Positions 34,592 through 43,296 of a stretch of 64,000 nt of DNA are shown here, piece after piece (the stretch's first letter is position 1; each line of letters starts with the position of its first letter). A model generated the notes under the pieces. The model was not told the origin of the DNA. It worked only from the letters and a program-made list of their open reading frames with translations, and did no database searches. Position numbers and translations under genes: made by a program. The DNA comes from an uncultured Paracoccaceae bacterium (lineage in GTDB: Bacteria > Pseudomonadota > Alphaproteobacteria > Rhodobacterales > Rhodobacteraceae). The DNA is taken from positions 41,276 through 105,275 of the forward strand of contig CALMSR010000059.1 of the NCBI GenBank assembly GCA_937872465.1. Reading direction: 5' to 3'.

Positions 34592-35800
34592 ATGAGCGAT
34601 TTCTCCTCCCTTTCCAGCTCTCCCCGCCGCGTGCGGCAGGCCAATGTCGCCGCCGCCCTGCAGGCGATCTTCGCCGGCCGGCAGCTCAGCCGCGCCGATC
34701 TCGCGCGGCAGCTCGGCCTCAACCGCTCGTCCTCGGGGAACATCATCTCCGAGCTCGTCGGCAACGGGCTGGTGCGGGAGGTTGCCGAGGATGCGCCGAA
34801 GCCGACCCGCGCCGGAAGGCCGGGCATCCTCCTCGAACTCGTCCCGGAGGGCGCCTGCTTCATCGGCGTGGAGATCGGGGTCGAGCACATCACCGCCCTG
34901 CGCATCGGCCTCACCGCCGAGGTGAGCGACGTCCGGGTGGTGCCCTTCGACGGTCGGCACGCGCCGGTGGCCGAGGCGGTCGACCGGGCCGTCGCCATCG
35001 CCCTCGACGGCATCGCCTCCGGCGAGATCGAGCGCTGCGAAGGCTTCGGGCTGGCGACGCCGGCGCAGATGGACCGGCGGGGGCGCGTCCGCATCGCGCC
35101 GCTTCTCGGCTGGCGGGACGTCGATCTCGCGGCGATCACGCGCGAGGCCCTGCCCGCCGGGATCCCCTCGCTGGTGGAGAACGACGCCAATGCCTTCGCC
35201 ATCGGCGAGGCCTATGGCAGCCGCGGCCGCCAGCGCGGCGTGACCCTCGTGCTGGTGATCGAGAGCGGGGTCGGCGGCGGCATCGTCATCGACGGCCAGC
35301 TCTTTCGCGGCGGGAACGGCCTCGCGGGGGAGATCGGGCATGTCCATGTGCCGGATGCCGATTGCGCCGAACTCGAAGAGGCCATCGGGCTGGAACTGCT
35401 GCTCAAGCGCTACCGCGGCGTCGCGGGCACCGGGGACGCGACGCTGGCGGGCCTTCTGGCGGATGTGCGCGACCGCGCCCCGGCGGCGGTGGCGATCGCG
35501 GAGGACTGGGCGCGCCATCTCGCCTTCGCGCTGGTCCAGGCCTGCCGGCTGGTCGATCCCGACCGGATCGTGCTCGGCGGCTCGGTCGCCGGGCTCTATC
35601 CGATGGTCTCCGCACGGGTGGCGTTCCACATGGAGACGCTGCAGGCCGACAGCTTCCCGCTGCCCGAGATCGTGCTGCACGAGGCCGCCGAGACGGGCGC
35701 GGCCTATGGCGCGGCCTGCATGCTGCACCAGCGCTTCCTGTCGCTGGAAAACGACCTGCTCGCCGGCGACGCCATGGGAAAGGATTGGGGGAACCTCTGA
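34592..35800 (+). CDS. ROK-family transcriptional regulator (NagC/XylR type) lacking the zinc motif
   Basis: The 402-residue protein has an N-terminal helix-turn-helix ([27 protein letters not shown], wing GRPG) and a ROK sugar-binding domain with [16 protein letters not shown] and [30 protein letters not shown]. Right after that, ROK proteins usually carry a CxCGxxGCxE zinc site; here the sequence is [16 protein letters not shown], with one cysteine. The zinc site is therefore absent, as in some ROK repressors with altered ligand specificity. It probably regulates the surrounding rare-sugar genes. It ends 1 base before the kinase start. Confidence 0.88.
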   Translation: MSDFSSLSSSPRRVRQANVAAALQAIFAGRQLSRADLARQLGLNRSSSGNIISELVGNGLVREVAEDAPKPTRAGRPGILLELVPEGACFIGVEIGVEHITALRIGLTAEVSDVRVVPFDGRHAPVAEAVDRAVAIALDGIASGEIERCEGFGLATPAQMDRRGRVRIAPLLGWRDVDLAAITREALPAGIPSLVENDANAFAIGEAYGSRGRQRGVTLVLVIESGVGGGIVIDGQLFRGGNGLAGEIGHVHVPDADCAELEEAIGLELLLKRYRGVAGTGDATLAGLLADVRDRAPAAVAIAEDWARHLAFALVQACRLVDPDRIVLGGSVAGLYPMVSARVAFHMETLQADSFPLPEIVLHEAAETGAAYGAACMLHQRFLSLENDLLAGDAMGKDWGNL

Positions 35801-35801
35801 C

Positions 35802-36785
35802 ATGACTTCCGAAGGCGCGCTGGCTCGCGATGCGCTGGGTCCCACGGTCTGCGTCGGCGAGATCCTCGTCGAGATCGTCGCGACCACCGTCGGCGAGGGC
35901 TTCCTCGAGCCGCAGCCGCTCGTGGGGCCCTTCCCGAGCGGCGCGCCCGCGATCTTCATCGATCAATGCGCGCGCATGGGCGGCTCGGCGGCCATGGTCG
36001 GCGCGGTCGGGGACGACGATTTCGGCCGCCTCAACATCGCCCGGCTCGCGCGCGTCGGCGCGGATGTCTCTGCCATCACAATCGACCGCGGAAGGCCCAC
36101 CGGCAGCGCCTTCGTGCGCTATCGCCCGGACGGGGCGCGCGACTTCGTCTACAACATGTGGACCTCGGCGGCCGGGCGCCTCGGCTGGACCGACGCCGTC
36201 GCCGCGCTGATCTCCCGCGCCGGGCATCTGCATGTCATGGGCACGGTGCTCGCGGAGCCCGGCGCCTGGGCGATCATCGAACGCGCGGCCGACATCATCA
36301 AGGACCGCGGCGGCAGCGTGTCGCTCGATCCCAACCTGCGCAAGGAAATCAGGGGCGACGGGGAGACCGACCGGCGCTTCGCCAGGATGGTGGCGATGTC
36401 CGATCTCCTGCTCCCCTCGGGCGGGGAACTGGAGCGCGCGGCCGGCGTCGCGGGCGAGGCCGAGGCGCTCCGGCGGCTCTTCGCGCTCGGGGTCGCCGAG
36501 GTGGTGCTGAAGCGGGGTGCGGACGGGGCGAGCTATTTCGACCGCGACGGCCTGCGGGTCGATGCCCCGGCCTTCGCCGTCGAGGAGGTCGATCCGACCG
36601 GCGCCGGCGACTGCTTCGGCGGCGCCTATCTGGCCTGCCGCCGGCTCGGCATGGCTCCGGAGGCGGCGCTGACCTATGCCTGCGCGGCGGGTGCGCGGAA
36701 CGTGACGCGGCGCGGGCCGATGGAAGGCGCCGGCACGCGCACCGAGCTCGACCGTTTCATCCGCGAGACGGGAAGGCGGGCGTGA
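35802..36785 (+). CDS. PfkB-family sugar kinase, D-tagatose kinase-like
   Basis: The 327-residue kinase phosphorylates a ketose or related sugar with ATP. It has the N-terminal VGEILVEIV and [17 protein letters not shown] motifs and a lid segment ([18 protein letters not shown]). The PfkB signature [14 protein letters not shown] contains the catalytic aspartate and anion hole. The gene next to it encodes a GatZ-type protein; this pairing is known for D-tagatose kinase in Agrobacterium, where tagatose 6-phosphate is then converted onward. Other ketohexoses are possible. It overlaps the next start by one base (TGATG). Confidence 0.85.
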   Translation: MTSEGALARDALGPTVCVGEILVEIVATTVGEGFLEPQPLVGPFPSGAPAIFIDQCARMGGSAAMVGAVGDDDFGRLNIARLARVGADVSAITIDRGRPTGSAFVRYRPDGARDFVYNMWTSAAGRLGWTDAVAALISRAGHLHVMGTVLAEPGAWAIIERAADIIKDRGGSVSLDPNLRKEIRGDGETDRRFARMVAMSDLLLPSGGELERAAGVAGEAEALRRLFALGVAEVVLKRGADGASYFDRDGLRVDAPAFAVEEVDPTGAGDCFGGAYLACRRLGMAPEAALTYACAAGARNVTRRGPMEGAGTRTELDRFIRETGRRA

Positions 36786-38053
36786 TGCGGGTGGCGCTTG
36801 ACGATCTGGCGCGCCTGCGCATCGAGGGACGGCCGCGGGGCATCCCCTCGGTCTGCTCCGCGCATCCGATCGCCCTGCGCGCCGCCCTGCGCCACGGGAG
36901 CGAGACCGGCGCCAAGGTGCTGATCGAGGCCACCTGCAACCAGGTCAACCACCGGGGCGGCTATACCGGCATGTCCCCGGCGGATTTCGCCGCGCTGGTC
37001 GGCGGGCTCGCCCGGGCCGAGCGATGTCCGGAAGACCGGATCATCCTCGGCGGCGATCACCTCGGCCCCAATCCCTGGCGCGACCTGCCCGCGGAGGCGG
37101 CGATGGCCGAGGCGGAACGCATGGTCGCGGCCTATGTGGCGGCGGGCTTCCGCAAGCTCCACCTGGACGCCTCCATGGGCTGCGCCGGGGAGCCCGCGGC
37201 GCTCGACGACACCGCCACCGCCCGCCGCGCCGCGCGGCTCGCCGCGGTCGCCGAGACGGCGGCGCGGGCAGCAGGCGGCCCGCCGCCGCTCTATATCATC
37301 GGGACCGAGGTGCCGCCGCCCGGCGGCGCGGACCACGCGCTGGATGCGATCACGCCCACCGCGCCGGAGGCCGCCCGCCGCACCATCGCCGTCCATCGCG
37401 CGGTCTTTGCAGAGGCGGGCCTCGCGGAGGCCCTCGACCGCGTCCTCGGTCTCGTGGTCCAGCCCGGCGTGGAATTCGGCAACCGCAACGTCATCGCCTA
37501 TCGGCGTGAGCGGGCGCAGGGCCTGGCCGCCGTGCTCGCCGAAGAGCCGAAGCTCGTCTTCGAGGCGCATTCCACCGACTATCAGGGCGCGGCGCCGCTC
37601 TCCGAACTGGTCGGGGACGGGTTCGCGATCCTCAAGGTCGGGCCGGAGCTCACCTTCGTGCTGCGCGAGGCGCTCTACGCGCTCGACCTGATCGCCTCGG
37701 ATCTGCTGCCCGATTACGGCGACCGGCCGCTCCTGCGCGCGATGGAGGCGCTCATGCTCGACCGCCCGGGGGACTGGCGCCGGCACTACGACGGCGACGC
37801 GGCCGAACGGCGGCTCCTGCGCCATTATTCGCTCTCGGACCGCATCCGCTACTACTGGACCGCACCCGAGGCCCGCGCCGCCGTCGATCGGCTGGTGGCG
37901 GCGCTCGCGGGGCGGCGGATCCCGCTGCCCCTGATCTGGCAGCACCTGCCGGGCGCCGCGCATTTCGCCGACCGGCCGCTCGAGCCGGAGGAGGTGCTGA
38001 TCTGGCGCTTGCGCCGGAGCCTCGCCACCTATCATGACGCCTGCCGCAACTGA
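36785..38053 (+). CDS. GatZ/KbaZ-like protein, probable D-tagatose 6-phosphate 4-epimerase
   Basis: The 422-residue protein belongs to the GatZ/KbaZ family (COG4573), once seen only as the non-catalytic partner of tagatose-1,6-bisphosphate aldolase. Recognisable segments are GIPSVCSAHPIALRAAL, LIEATCNQVNHRGGYTGM, ILGGDHLGPNPWRDLP, KLHLDASMGC, LYIIGTEVPPPGG, VFEAHSTDYQG and LKVGPELTFVLREALYAL. No gatY/kbaY aldolase is in the window. As I recall, a related protein beside tagatose kinase in Agrobacterium was shown to epimerise D-tagatose 6-phosphate to D-fructose 6-phosphate, and the same is inferred here. The GTG at 36782 is an alternative start. Confidence 0.82.
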   Translation: MRVALDDLARLRIEGRPRGIPSVCSAHPIALRAALRHGSETGAKVLIEATCNQVNHRGGYTGMSPADFAALVGGLARAERCPEDRIILGGDHLGPNPWRDLPAEAAMAEAERMVAAYVAAGFRKLHLDASMGCAGEPAALDDTATARRAARLAAVAETAARAAGGPPPLYIIGTEVPPPGGADHALDAITPTAPEAARRTIAVHRAVFAEAGLAEALDRVLGLVVQPGVEFGNRNVIAYRRERAQGLAAVLAEEPKLVFEAHSTDYQGAAPLSELVGDGFAILKVGPELTFVLREALYALDLIASDLLPDYGDRPLLRAMEALMLDRPGDWRRHYDGDAAERRLLRHYSLSDRIRYYWTAPEARAAVDRLVAALAGRRIPLPLIWQHLPGAAHFADRPLEPEEVLIWRLRRSLATYHDACRN

Positions 38054-38081
38054 GCGGCGCCGACCACAGGGAGATAGAGAC

Positions 38082-38846
38082 ATGCCCCTCGACCAGTTCC
38101 GACTCGACGGTAAGGTGGCGCTCGTGACCGGGGCGAGCCGTGGCATCGGGCTCGCCATCGCCAGGCTCTTCGTGGAGGCGGGCGCGAAATGCCTCGTCAC
38201 CGGCCGGACCCGCACGCCGGAGGTGGGCGCGCTGGAGGATGCGAATCCCGAAACCGTCGCCTGGGTCGCGGCCGACGTGAACGACCCGGCCACGCCCGAC
38301 AGGCTGGTGAAAGCCACGCTCGACCCTTTCGGCCGCCTCGACATCCTCGTCAACAACGCCGGCGTCGCCGCCAACGGCCCGTTCCACGAGTTCGACGACA
38401 CCCAGCTCGCCTTCATCATGGACACCAACGTGATCGCGCCCTTCCGCATCGCCCGCGCCGCGGTCCGGCCGATGCTCGCGCAGGGTGCGGGCGTGGTGCT
38501 CAACGTGGGCTCGATCTCGGCCTATGTCGCCAACAAGCCCCAGGACCAGGTGGCCTACAATGCCTCCAAGGCGGCGGTGCACCAGATGACCCGGGTGATG
38601 GGCTTTGAGTACGGGCCCCGCAACATCCGGGTGAACGCGCTGGCGCCCGGCTATGTGGTGAGCGACATGACCGCAGGGGGGATCGCCAAGGAGGCCTGGA
38701 ACCGCATCTGGACCGAGAACACGCCGATGGGCCGCTTCGCCCAGCCGGAGGAGATGGCCAATTGCGCGCTGTTTCTCTGCTCCCCCGCCGCGAGCTACGT
38801 GACCGGGACCGTCCTGGTCGCCGACGGCGGCTATACCACGCATTGA
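38082..38846 (+). CDS. SDR-family polyol/sugar dehydrogenase
   Basis: The 254-residue NAD(P)-dependent oxidoreductase has LVTGASRGIGLAIARLF, ILVNNAGVAANGPF, NVGSISAYVANKPQDQVAYNASK (serine plus Tyr-Lys catalytic residues) and the C-terminal VTGTVLVADGGYTTH. It resembles gluconate 5-dehydrogenase and polyol SDRs. In this operon it probably oxidises a hexitol or pentitol to a ketose. The ATG at 38082 follows GGGAGA. It is the first of three SDR genes in a row that differ enough to act on different substrates. Confidence 0.85.
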   Translation: MPLDQFRLDGKVALVTGASRGIGLAIARLFVEAGAKCLVTGRTRTPEVGALEDANPETVAWVAADVNDPATPDRLVKATLDPFGRLDILVNNAGVAANGPFHEFDDTQLAFIMDTNVIAPFRIARAAVRPMLAQGAGVVLNVGSISAYVANKPQDQVAYNASKAAVHQMTRVMGFEYGPRNIRVNALAPGYVVSDMTAGGIAKEAWNRIWTENTPMGRFAQPEEMANCALFLCSPAASYVTGTVLVADGGYTTH

Positions 38847-38856
38847 ACGAATCAGG

Positions 38857-38874
38857 GGCCGCCGGGTGGCGGCC
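38857..38874 (+). other. Intercistronic stem-loop
   Basis: GGCCGCC and GGCGGCC arms close a GGGT tetraloop between the first and second SDR genes. It has no T-run and probably acts on mRNA stability or as a partial terminator. Confidence 0.4.
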
Positions 38875-38892
38875 AGTCACGGGAGAGAGACA

Positions 38893-39621
38893 ATGGCCGA
38901 GGGAATGCAGGGAAAGGTCGCGCTGATCACCGGCGCCGCCTCCGGGATCGGGCTCGCGACCACCGAGGCGCTGATCGCGGCGGGGGCGAGGGTCGTGCTG
39001 GCGGACCGGGACGAGAAGGCGCTCGGCGCGCTTCGCGGTCGGCTTGGCGAGGCCGCCATTCCGCTGGTGGTCGACCTGCTCGATCCGGAGAGCTGTGCCG
39101 CGATGGTCCCCGGCGCGCTCGAAAAGGCGGGCCGGATCGACATCCTGCATTGCAACGCCGGCACCTATATCGGCGGCGACCTGATCGAGACCGACACCGC
39201 CACCATCGACCGCATGCTGAACCTCAACGTCAATGCGGTGATGAAGAACGTCCGGGACGTGCTCCCGCACATGATCGCGCGCGGCAGCGGCGACATCGTC
39301 GTCACCTGCTCGGTCGCGGGCCATGCCGCGGTGCCTTGGGAGCCGGTCTATTCCGGCTCGAAATGGGCGATCACCTGCTTCGTGCAGACCATGCGCCGCC
39401 AGCTCAACAGGAAGGGCATCCGGGTGAGCCAGGTCTCGCCGGGCCCGGTAGTCAGCGCGCTGCTCGCGGACTGGCCCGAGGAGAACCTGCGCAAGGCCAA
39501 GGAATCCGGCAGCCTGATCGAGCCGACCGAGGTCGCCGACGCGGTGATGTTCATGCTGACGCGGCCGCGGAACGTCACCATCCGCGACATGATCGTGCTT
39601 CCCACCAATTTCGACATCTGA
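38893..39621 (+). CDS. Ribitol 2-dehydrogenase-like SDR
   Basis: The 242-residue enzyme closely follows ribitol dehydrogenase of Klebsiella along its length: ALITGAASGIGLATTEALI, the IDILHCNAGTYIGGDLIETD loop, VAGHAAVPWEPVYSGSKWA (Tyr-Lys pair), VSPGPVVSALLADWPEENL and the ending RNVTIRDMIVLPTNFDI. Ribitol dehydrogenases also oxidise related polyols such as allitol, L-arabitol or D-altritol analogues. With a ketose 3-epimerase and kinase in the operon, the product is probably a ketose fed to those enzymes. A GGGAGAGAG sequence precedes the ATG. Confidence 0.85.
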   Translation: MAEGMQGKVALITGAASGIGLATTEALIAAGARVVLADRDEKALGALRGRLGEAAIPLVVDLLDPESCAAMVPGALEKAGRIDILHCNAGTYIGGDLIETDTATIDRMLNLNVNAVMKNVRDVLPHMIARGSGDIVVTCSVAGHAAVPWEPVYSGSKWAITCFVQTMRRQLNRKGIRVSQVSPGPVVSALLADWPEENLRKAKESGSLIEPTEVADAVMFMLTRPRNVTIRDMIVLPTNFDI

Positions 39622-39628
39622 GGCGGCG

Positions 39629-40360
39629 ATGGCAGACCTTTCGGGACTGACCGCGCTCGTCACCGGTGCCGGCGGCGGCATCGGCGTCGCCATGGCCGAG
39701 ACCTTTGCCGCGGCCGGGGCGCGCCTCGCGCTGGTGGACATCGTCGATTGCGGCGCGCTCGCGGCCCGGCTCGGGGAAGGGCACCGGAGCGACCTGCTCG
39801 ACCTGCTCGATCCCGAGGCCATCTCGCGGAAAGTCGCGGCGATCGGCCGGGACCGCGGCATCGACATCCTGATCAACAACGCCGGGCTCGGGATTGTCGC
39901 GCCCGCCGAGGAACAGTCCGTCGCCGACTGGGACCGCACCCATGCGATCAACCTGCGGGCGCCCTGGCTCACCGCCGTGGCGGCGCTGCCCTTCCTGAAG
40001 GCTTCGGGCCGCGGGCGCGTGGTCAACATCGCCTCGCAGGCGGCGGTGATCGCCATCGCCGAGCATGCGGCCTATGGGTCGAGCAAGGCGGGCCTCATCG
40101 GGCTGACCAAGGTCCTGGCGCTGGAATGGGCGCGATACGGCATCACCGTCAACGCGATCTCGCCGACCGTGGTCGAGACGCCGATGGCGCTGGTCGGCTG
40201 GTCGGGCGAAAAGGGCCTGCGCATGCGCCAGGAGATCCCGGTCGGCCGCTTCGCCCGGCCCGGCGAGATCGCGGCGGCGGCGCTCTATCTCGCCTCCGAT
40301 CAGGCCGGGATCGTCAACGGCGAGAACCTCATGGCCGACGGCGGCTATTCCATCCGCTGA
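39629..40360 (+). CDS. SDR-family dehydrogenase, D-threitol/polyol type
   Basis: The 243-residue SDR has ALVTGAGGGIGVAMAETF, an ILINNAGLG motif, NIASQAAVIAIAEHAAYGSSK (Ser, Tyr, Lys), and a C-terminal ENLMADGGYSIR. It resembles dehydrogenases acting on D-threitol or other short polyols and on galactitol. It begins 7 bases after the ribitol-type gene, so it is the last gene of the rightward operon. The betB-like gene converges on it, 28 bases away. Confidence 0.82.
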   Translation: MADLSGLTALVTGAGGGIGVAMAETFAAAGARLALVDIVDCGALAARLGEGHRSDLLDLLDPEAISRKVAAIGRDRGIDILINNAGLGIVAPAEEQSVADWDRTHAINLRAPWLTAVAALPFLKASGRGRVVNIASQAAVIAIAEHAAYGSSKAGLIGLTKVLALEWARYGITVNAISPTVVETPMALVGWSGEKGLRMRQEIPVGRFARPGEIAAAALYLASDQAGIVNGENLMADGGYSIR

Positions 40361-40388
40361 CGCGCGGGACCGCGCCCTCCGGCGCCCG

Positions 40389-41843
40389 TCAATAGGGCGC
40401 CTCGACATCGTTCATCGAGACATAGACGGTCTTCAGCTCGCTGTAGTGATTGATCGCGAGCTTCGAGTTCTCGCGGCCGATGCCGGACATCTTCGACCCG
40501 CCGAAGGGGGCTTCCACCGGGGCGAGGTTGTAGGTGTTGATGTAGCAGGTCCCGGCCTCGAAGCCCCGGACCACGCGATGCGCGCGGCTCAGGTCGCGGG
40601 TGAAGACGCCGGCGGCGAGGCCGAATTCGGTGGCATTGGCGCGGGCCATCACCTCCTCCTCGCTCGCGAAATCCAGAACCGACATGACCGGGCCGAAGAT
40701 CTCCTCGCGGGCGATGGTCATGTCGTCGGTCACGTCGGCGAAGACCGTGGGCTCGAGGTAGAACCCGGCCCGGTCGAGCTGACGGCCGCCGAAGACCAGC
40801 CGCGCGCCTTCCGCGATCGCCTTGGCGATATAGCCCTTGACGATCTCCATCTGGCCCTGGCTGACCACCGGGCCGAAGCTGACCTCCGGATCCATCGGAT
40901 CGCCGATCCTGGCCTTGGCCAGGCGTTCGGCGAGGCGGGTGAGGAACGCCTCCTTGATGCCTTCCTGGACGAAGACGCGGGTGCCGTTGGAGCAGACCTG
41001 GCCGGACGAATAGAAATTGCCGAGGATCGCACCCGAGACCGCGTTCTCCACATCCGCATCGTCGAAGACGATCATCGGCGACTTGCCGCCCAGCTCCATC
41101 GTGACATGCTTCATGCCGCCGGCGGCGGCGGCATAGACCTTGCGCCCCGTCGGCACCGAGCCGGTCAGCGACACCTTGGCCACGCGGGGGTCGGTCACGA
41201 GCGCCGCCCCCACGTCGCCATAGCCCTGCACGACGTTGTAGACGCCCCTCGGCGCCCCGGCCTCGACCAGGATCTCGGCGACTTTCAGCGCCGAGAGCGG
41301 CGTGGTCTCCGAAGGCTTGAACACCATGGTATTGCCGCAGGCCAGCGCCGGCGCGCCCTTCCAGCAGGCGATCTGGGTCGGGTAGTTCCAGGCCCCGATG
41401 CCGACGCAGACGCCGAGCGCCTCGCGGATGGTATAGGCGAAATCCCCCCCCGCCAGCGGAATGTGCTCGCCGGTCAGGCTGGGCGCCAGCCCGCCGAAAT
41501 ATTCCAGCGCATCCGCCCCGGAGGTCGCGTCGGCCACGGTGGTTTCCTGGATCGGCTTGCCGGTGTCGTGGGTCTCGATCACCGAGAGCTCGTGGTTGCG
41601 GTCGCGCATGATGTCGGCGGCACGGCGCAGCACGCGGCCGCGCTCGGTCCCGGTCATCGCCTCCCAGGCCCTCTGCGCATCCTTCGCCGCGGCCAGCGCC
41701 TTGTCCACGATCGCGGGGGTGGCCGAATGCAGGCGTGCGATGACCTCTCCGGTCGCGGGATAGACGACATCGATCGGGGCACCGGCCGTATCCTCGACAT
41801 ATTCCCCGTCGATGAAATGGCTGGCCTTCGGCTGGAACTTCAT
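40389..41843 (-). CDS. betB: Betaine-aldehyde dehydrogenase-like aldehyde dehydrogenase
   Basis: The 484-residue NAD(P)-dependent enzyme resembles BetB, which oxidises betaine aldehyde to glycine betaine. Conserved stretches are [57 protein letters not shown] (general-base glutamate), [16 protein letters not shown] (catalytic cysteine) and [13 protein letters not shown]. None of the usual choline genes (betA, betI, betC) is adjacent. It follows the second ABC transporter on the same strand after a 384-base gap with a dispersed repeat, so another aldehyde could be its substrate. The ATG at 41843 follows AGGAAAGGA. Confidence 0.82.
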   Translation of the reverse strand: MKFQPKASHFIDGEYVEDTAGAPIDVVYPATGEVIARLHSATPAIVDKALAAAKDAQRAWEAMTGTERGRVLRRAADIMRDRNHELSVIETHDTGKPIQETTVADATSGADALEYFGGLAPSLTGEHIPLAGGDFAYTIREALGVCVGIGAWNYPTQIACWKGAPALACGNTMVFKPSETTPLSALKVAEILVEAGAPRGVYNVVQGYGDVGAALVTDPRVAKVSLTGSVPTGRKVYAAAAGGMKHVTMELGGKSPMIVFDDADVENAVSGAILGNFYSSGQVCSNGTRVFVQEGIKEAFLTRLAERLAKARIGDPMDPEVSFGPVVSQGQMEIVKGYIAKAIAEGARLVFGGRQLDRAGFYLEPTVFADVTDDMTIAREEIFGPVMSVLDFASEEEVMARANATEFGLAAGVFTRDLSRAHRVVRGFEAGTCYINTYNLAPVEAPFGGSKMSGIGRENSKLAINHYSELKTVYVSMNDVEAPY

Positions 41844-42227
41844 ACCCGCGTCCTTTCCTGTCTCTGGTCTTGTCCGACAGGGACCATGACTGCGCCGCCT
41901 TCCGCAATGGGGATCCTGCCCGCTGCGGGGATTCCGGACCCGCAAAGGCTCGGCAATGCCTCGCACCGGTTCGTCGAAGGGACGTGCCCGGGCCAGGGAT
42001 TTCCGAGCCCGATCGACCCGTGGCGATCGGGCCGCGCCGGCCCTGCCGGGGGCCGGCGCGCAAACGCGCCGTCCAGGGCCGACGCGGCCCGATCCTCAAC
42101 CGCCGGCGAAGCTGCACCCCCTCGCCCTGCGGCTCGCGCCTCCGGTCCGGGGGAAGGCGGCGCGGGCCGCGCTGGGCGCGGCCTTCTTCCCAACCCGAGG
42201 CTTGCTCGGGCGGAAGTGCCGCCCGTA
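41844..42227. other. 384-base gap holding repeat copy A and the betB promoter region
   Basis: Positions 42011-42210 are copy A of the dispersed element. The remaining 167 bases before betB have no gene and should hold the betB promoter; I cannot point to a clear one. Confidence 0.5.
42011..42210 (-). repeat. Dispersed structured repeat, copy A
   Basis: This 200-base stretch matches 57358-57601 almost base for base in several blocks, including the first 26 bases after GATCGACCC, a CCCTGCCGGGGGCCGGCGCG block, a GCTGCACCCCCTCGCCCTG block and GGGCCGCGCTGGGCGCGGCC. It contains GATCG/CGATC, GGCCC/GGGCC and GGCCGCGC/GCGCGGCC stem-loops, and ends with CCCGAG-GCTTG-CTCGGG. Relative to copy B it lacks about 45 bases in the middle. 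It starts 17 bases downstream of the stop of the leftward ABC ATPase gene. Confidence 0.8.
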
Positions 42228-43292
42228 TCAGGCGATCCGGTCGCCGTTGCCGTCGAAGAGATGGAGGCGATCGGCGGGCATGGTCACCGTGACGCTCTCC
42301 TGCGGCGTGAGGTAGCGCCGATCGGTGGTCAGCGCCTTGAACGGCTGGTCCTGGAGCCGCAGGTGCAGGATGATCCCGTGCCCCGTCGGCTCCACCAGTT
42401 CCACCGCCGCGGCGAGGCCGCCTTCGCCGCCGAGCCCCACATGCTCGGGGCGCACGCCGACGGTGATCGCACTCCCGTCCGGCAGATCGATCGCACGTTC
42501 GACCGGCAGGACGCTGTCGGCCTTAAGGCGGACGGCGCGCGCGCCGGCATCCCAGCGGCCGGGAAGGAAATTCATGCCCGGCGAGCCGATGAAGCCCGCG
42601 ACGAAGAGATTGGCCGGGCGGTCGTAGAGATCGAGCGGCGAGCCGACCTGCTGGATGATGCCGCCGTGCATGGCGACGATGCGGTCGGCGAGCGTCATCG
42701 CCTCGACCTGATCGTGGGTGACATAGATCGAGGTGGCGCCGAGGCCGGCGTGGAGCTTGCGGATCTCGGCGCGCATCTGCTCGCGGAGGCGGGCGTCCAG
42801 GTTTGAGAGCGGCTCGTCGAAGAGGAAGGCCTTGGGCGCACGCACGATGGCGCGGCCCATGGCGACGCGCTGGCGCTGGCCGCCGGAGAGCGCCTTGGGC
42901 TTGCGGGCGAGGAAGGCGTCGAGCCCGAGCTTCCGGGAGGCGGCCTCGAGCTTCTCGGCGACCGTGGCCTTGGGCGTCTTCTTCAGGCGCAGGCTGTAGG
43001 TCATGTTCTCGGCCACGGTCATGTGCGGGTAGAGCGCATAGCTCTGGAACACCATGGCGATGTCGCGCGCCTTCGGGGCGAGATCGTTCACGACGCGGCC
43101 GCCGATCGCGATGGTGCCGGCGCTGATCGCCTCGAGGCCGGCGATCATGCGCAGGAGCGTGGACTTGCCGCAGCCCGAAGGCCCGACGAGCACGATGAAC
43201 TCGCCGTCGCGGATCGAGAGGTCGATGTCGGTCAGGACCGGCGCATGGCCGCCGTAGGCCTTGGAGACGGCGCGGATGTCGATGGTGGCCAT
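42228..43292 (-). CDS. Second MalK/UgpC-type ABC transporter ATPase
   Basis: The 354-residue ATPase has the Walker A loop [21 protein letters not shown], the signature [15 protein letters not shown], the Walker [15 protein letters not shown] and YVTHDQVEAM. An OB-fold C-terminal domain (VGVRPEHVGLG, MPADRLHLFDGNGDRI) follows. It is the last gene of a leftward operon that begins with a GntR regulator and a PLP enzyme. It is related to, but clearly distinct from, the ATPase at 26.6 kb. Confidence 0.92.
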   Translation of the reverse strand: MATIDIRAVSKAYGGHAPVLTDIDLSIRDGEFIVLVGPSGCGKSTLLRMIAGLEAISAGTIAIGGRVVNDLAPKARDIAMVFQSYALYPHMTVAENMTYSLRLKKTPKATVAEKLEAASRKLGLDAFLARKPKALSGGQRQRVAMGRAIVRAPKAFLFDEPLSNLDARLREQMRAEIRKLHAGLGATSIYVTHDQVEAMTLADRIVAMHGGIIQQVGSPLDLYDRPANLFVAGFIGSPGMNFLPGRWDAGARAVRLKADSVLPVERAIDLPDGSAITVGVRPEHVGLGGEGGLAAAVELVEPTGHGIILHLRLQDQPFKALTTDRRYLTPQESVTVTMPADRLHLFDGNGDRIA

Positions 43293-43296
43293 GGGG

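Noticed and set aside
42011..42210. Short protein genes inside the dispersed repeats (shared peptide [15 protein letters not shown])
   Set aside because: The shared peptide follows from the shared DNA. The frames differ in length, lack ribosome sites and are interrupted by the 45-base difference, while stem-loops are conserved.
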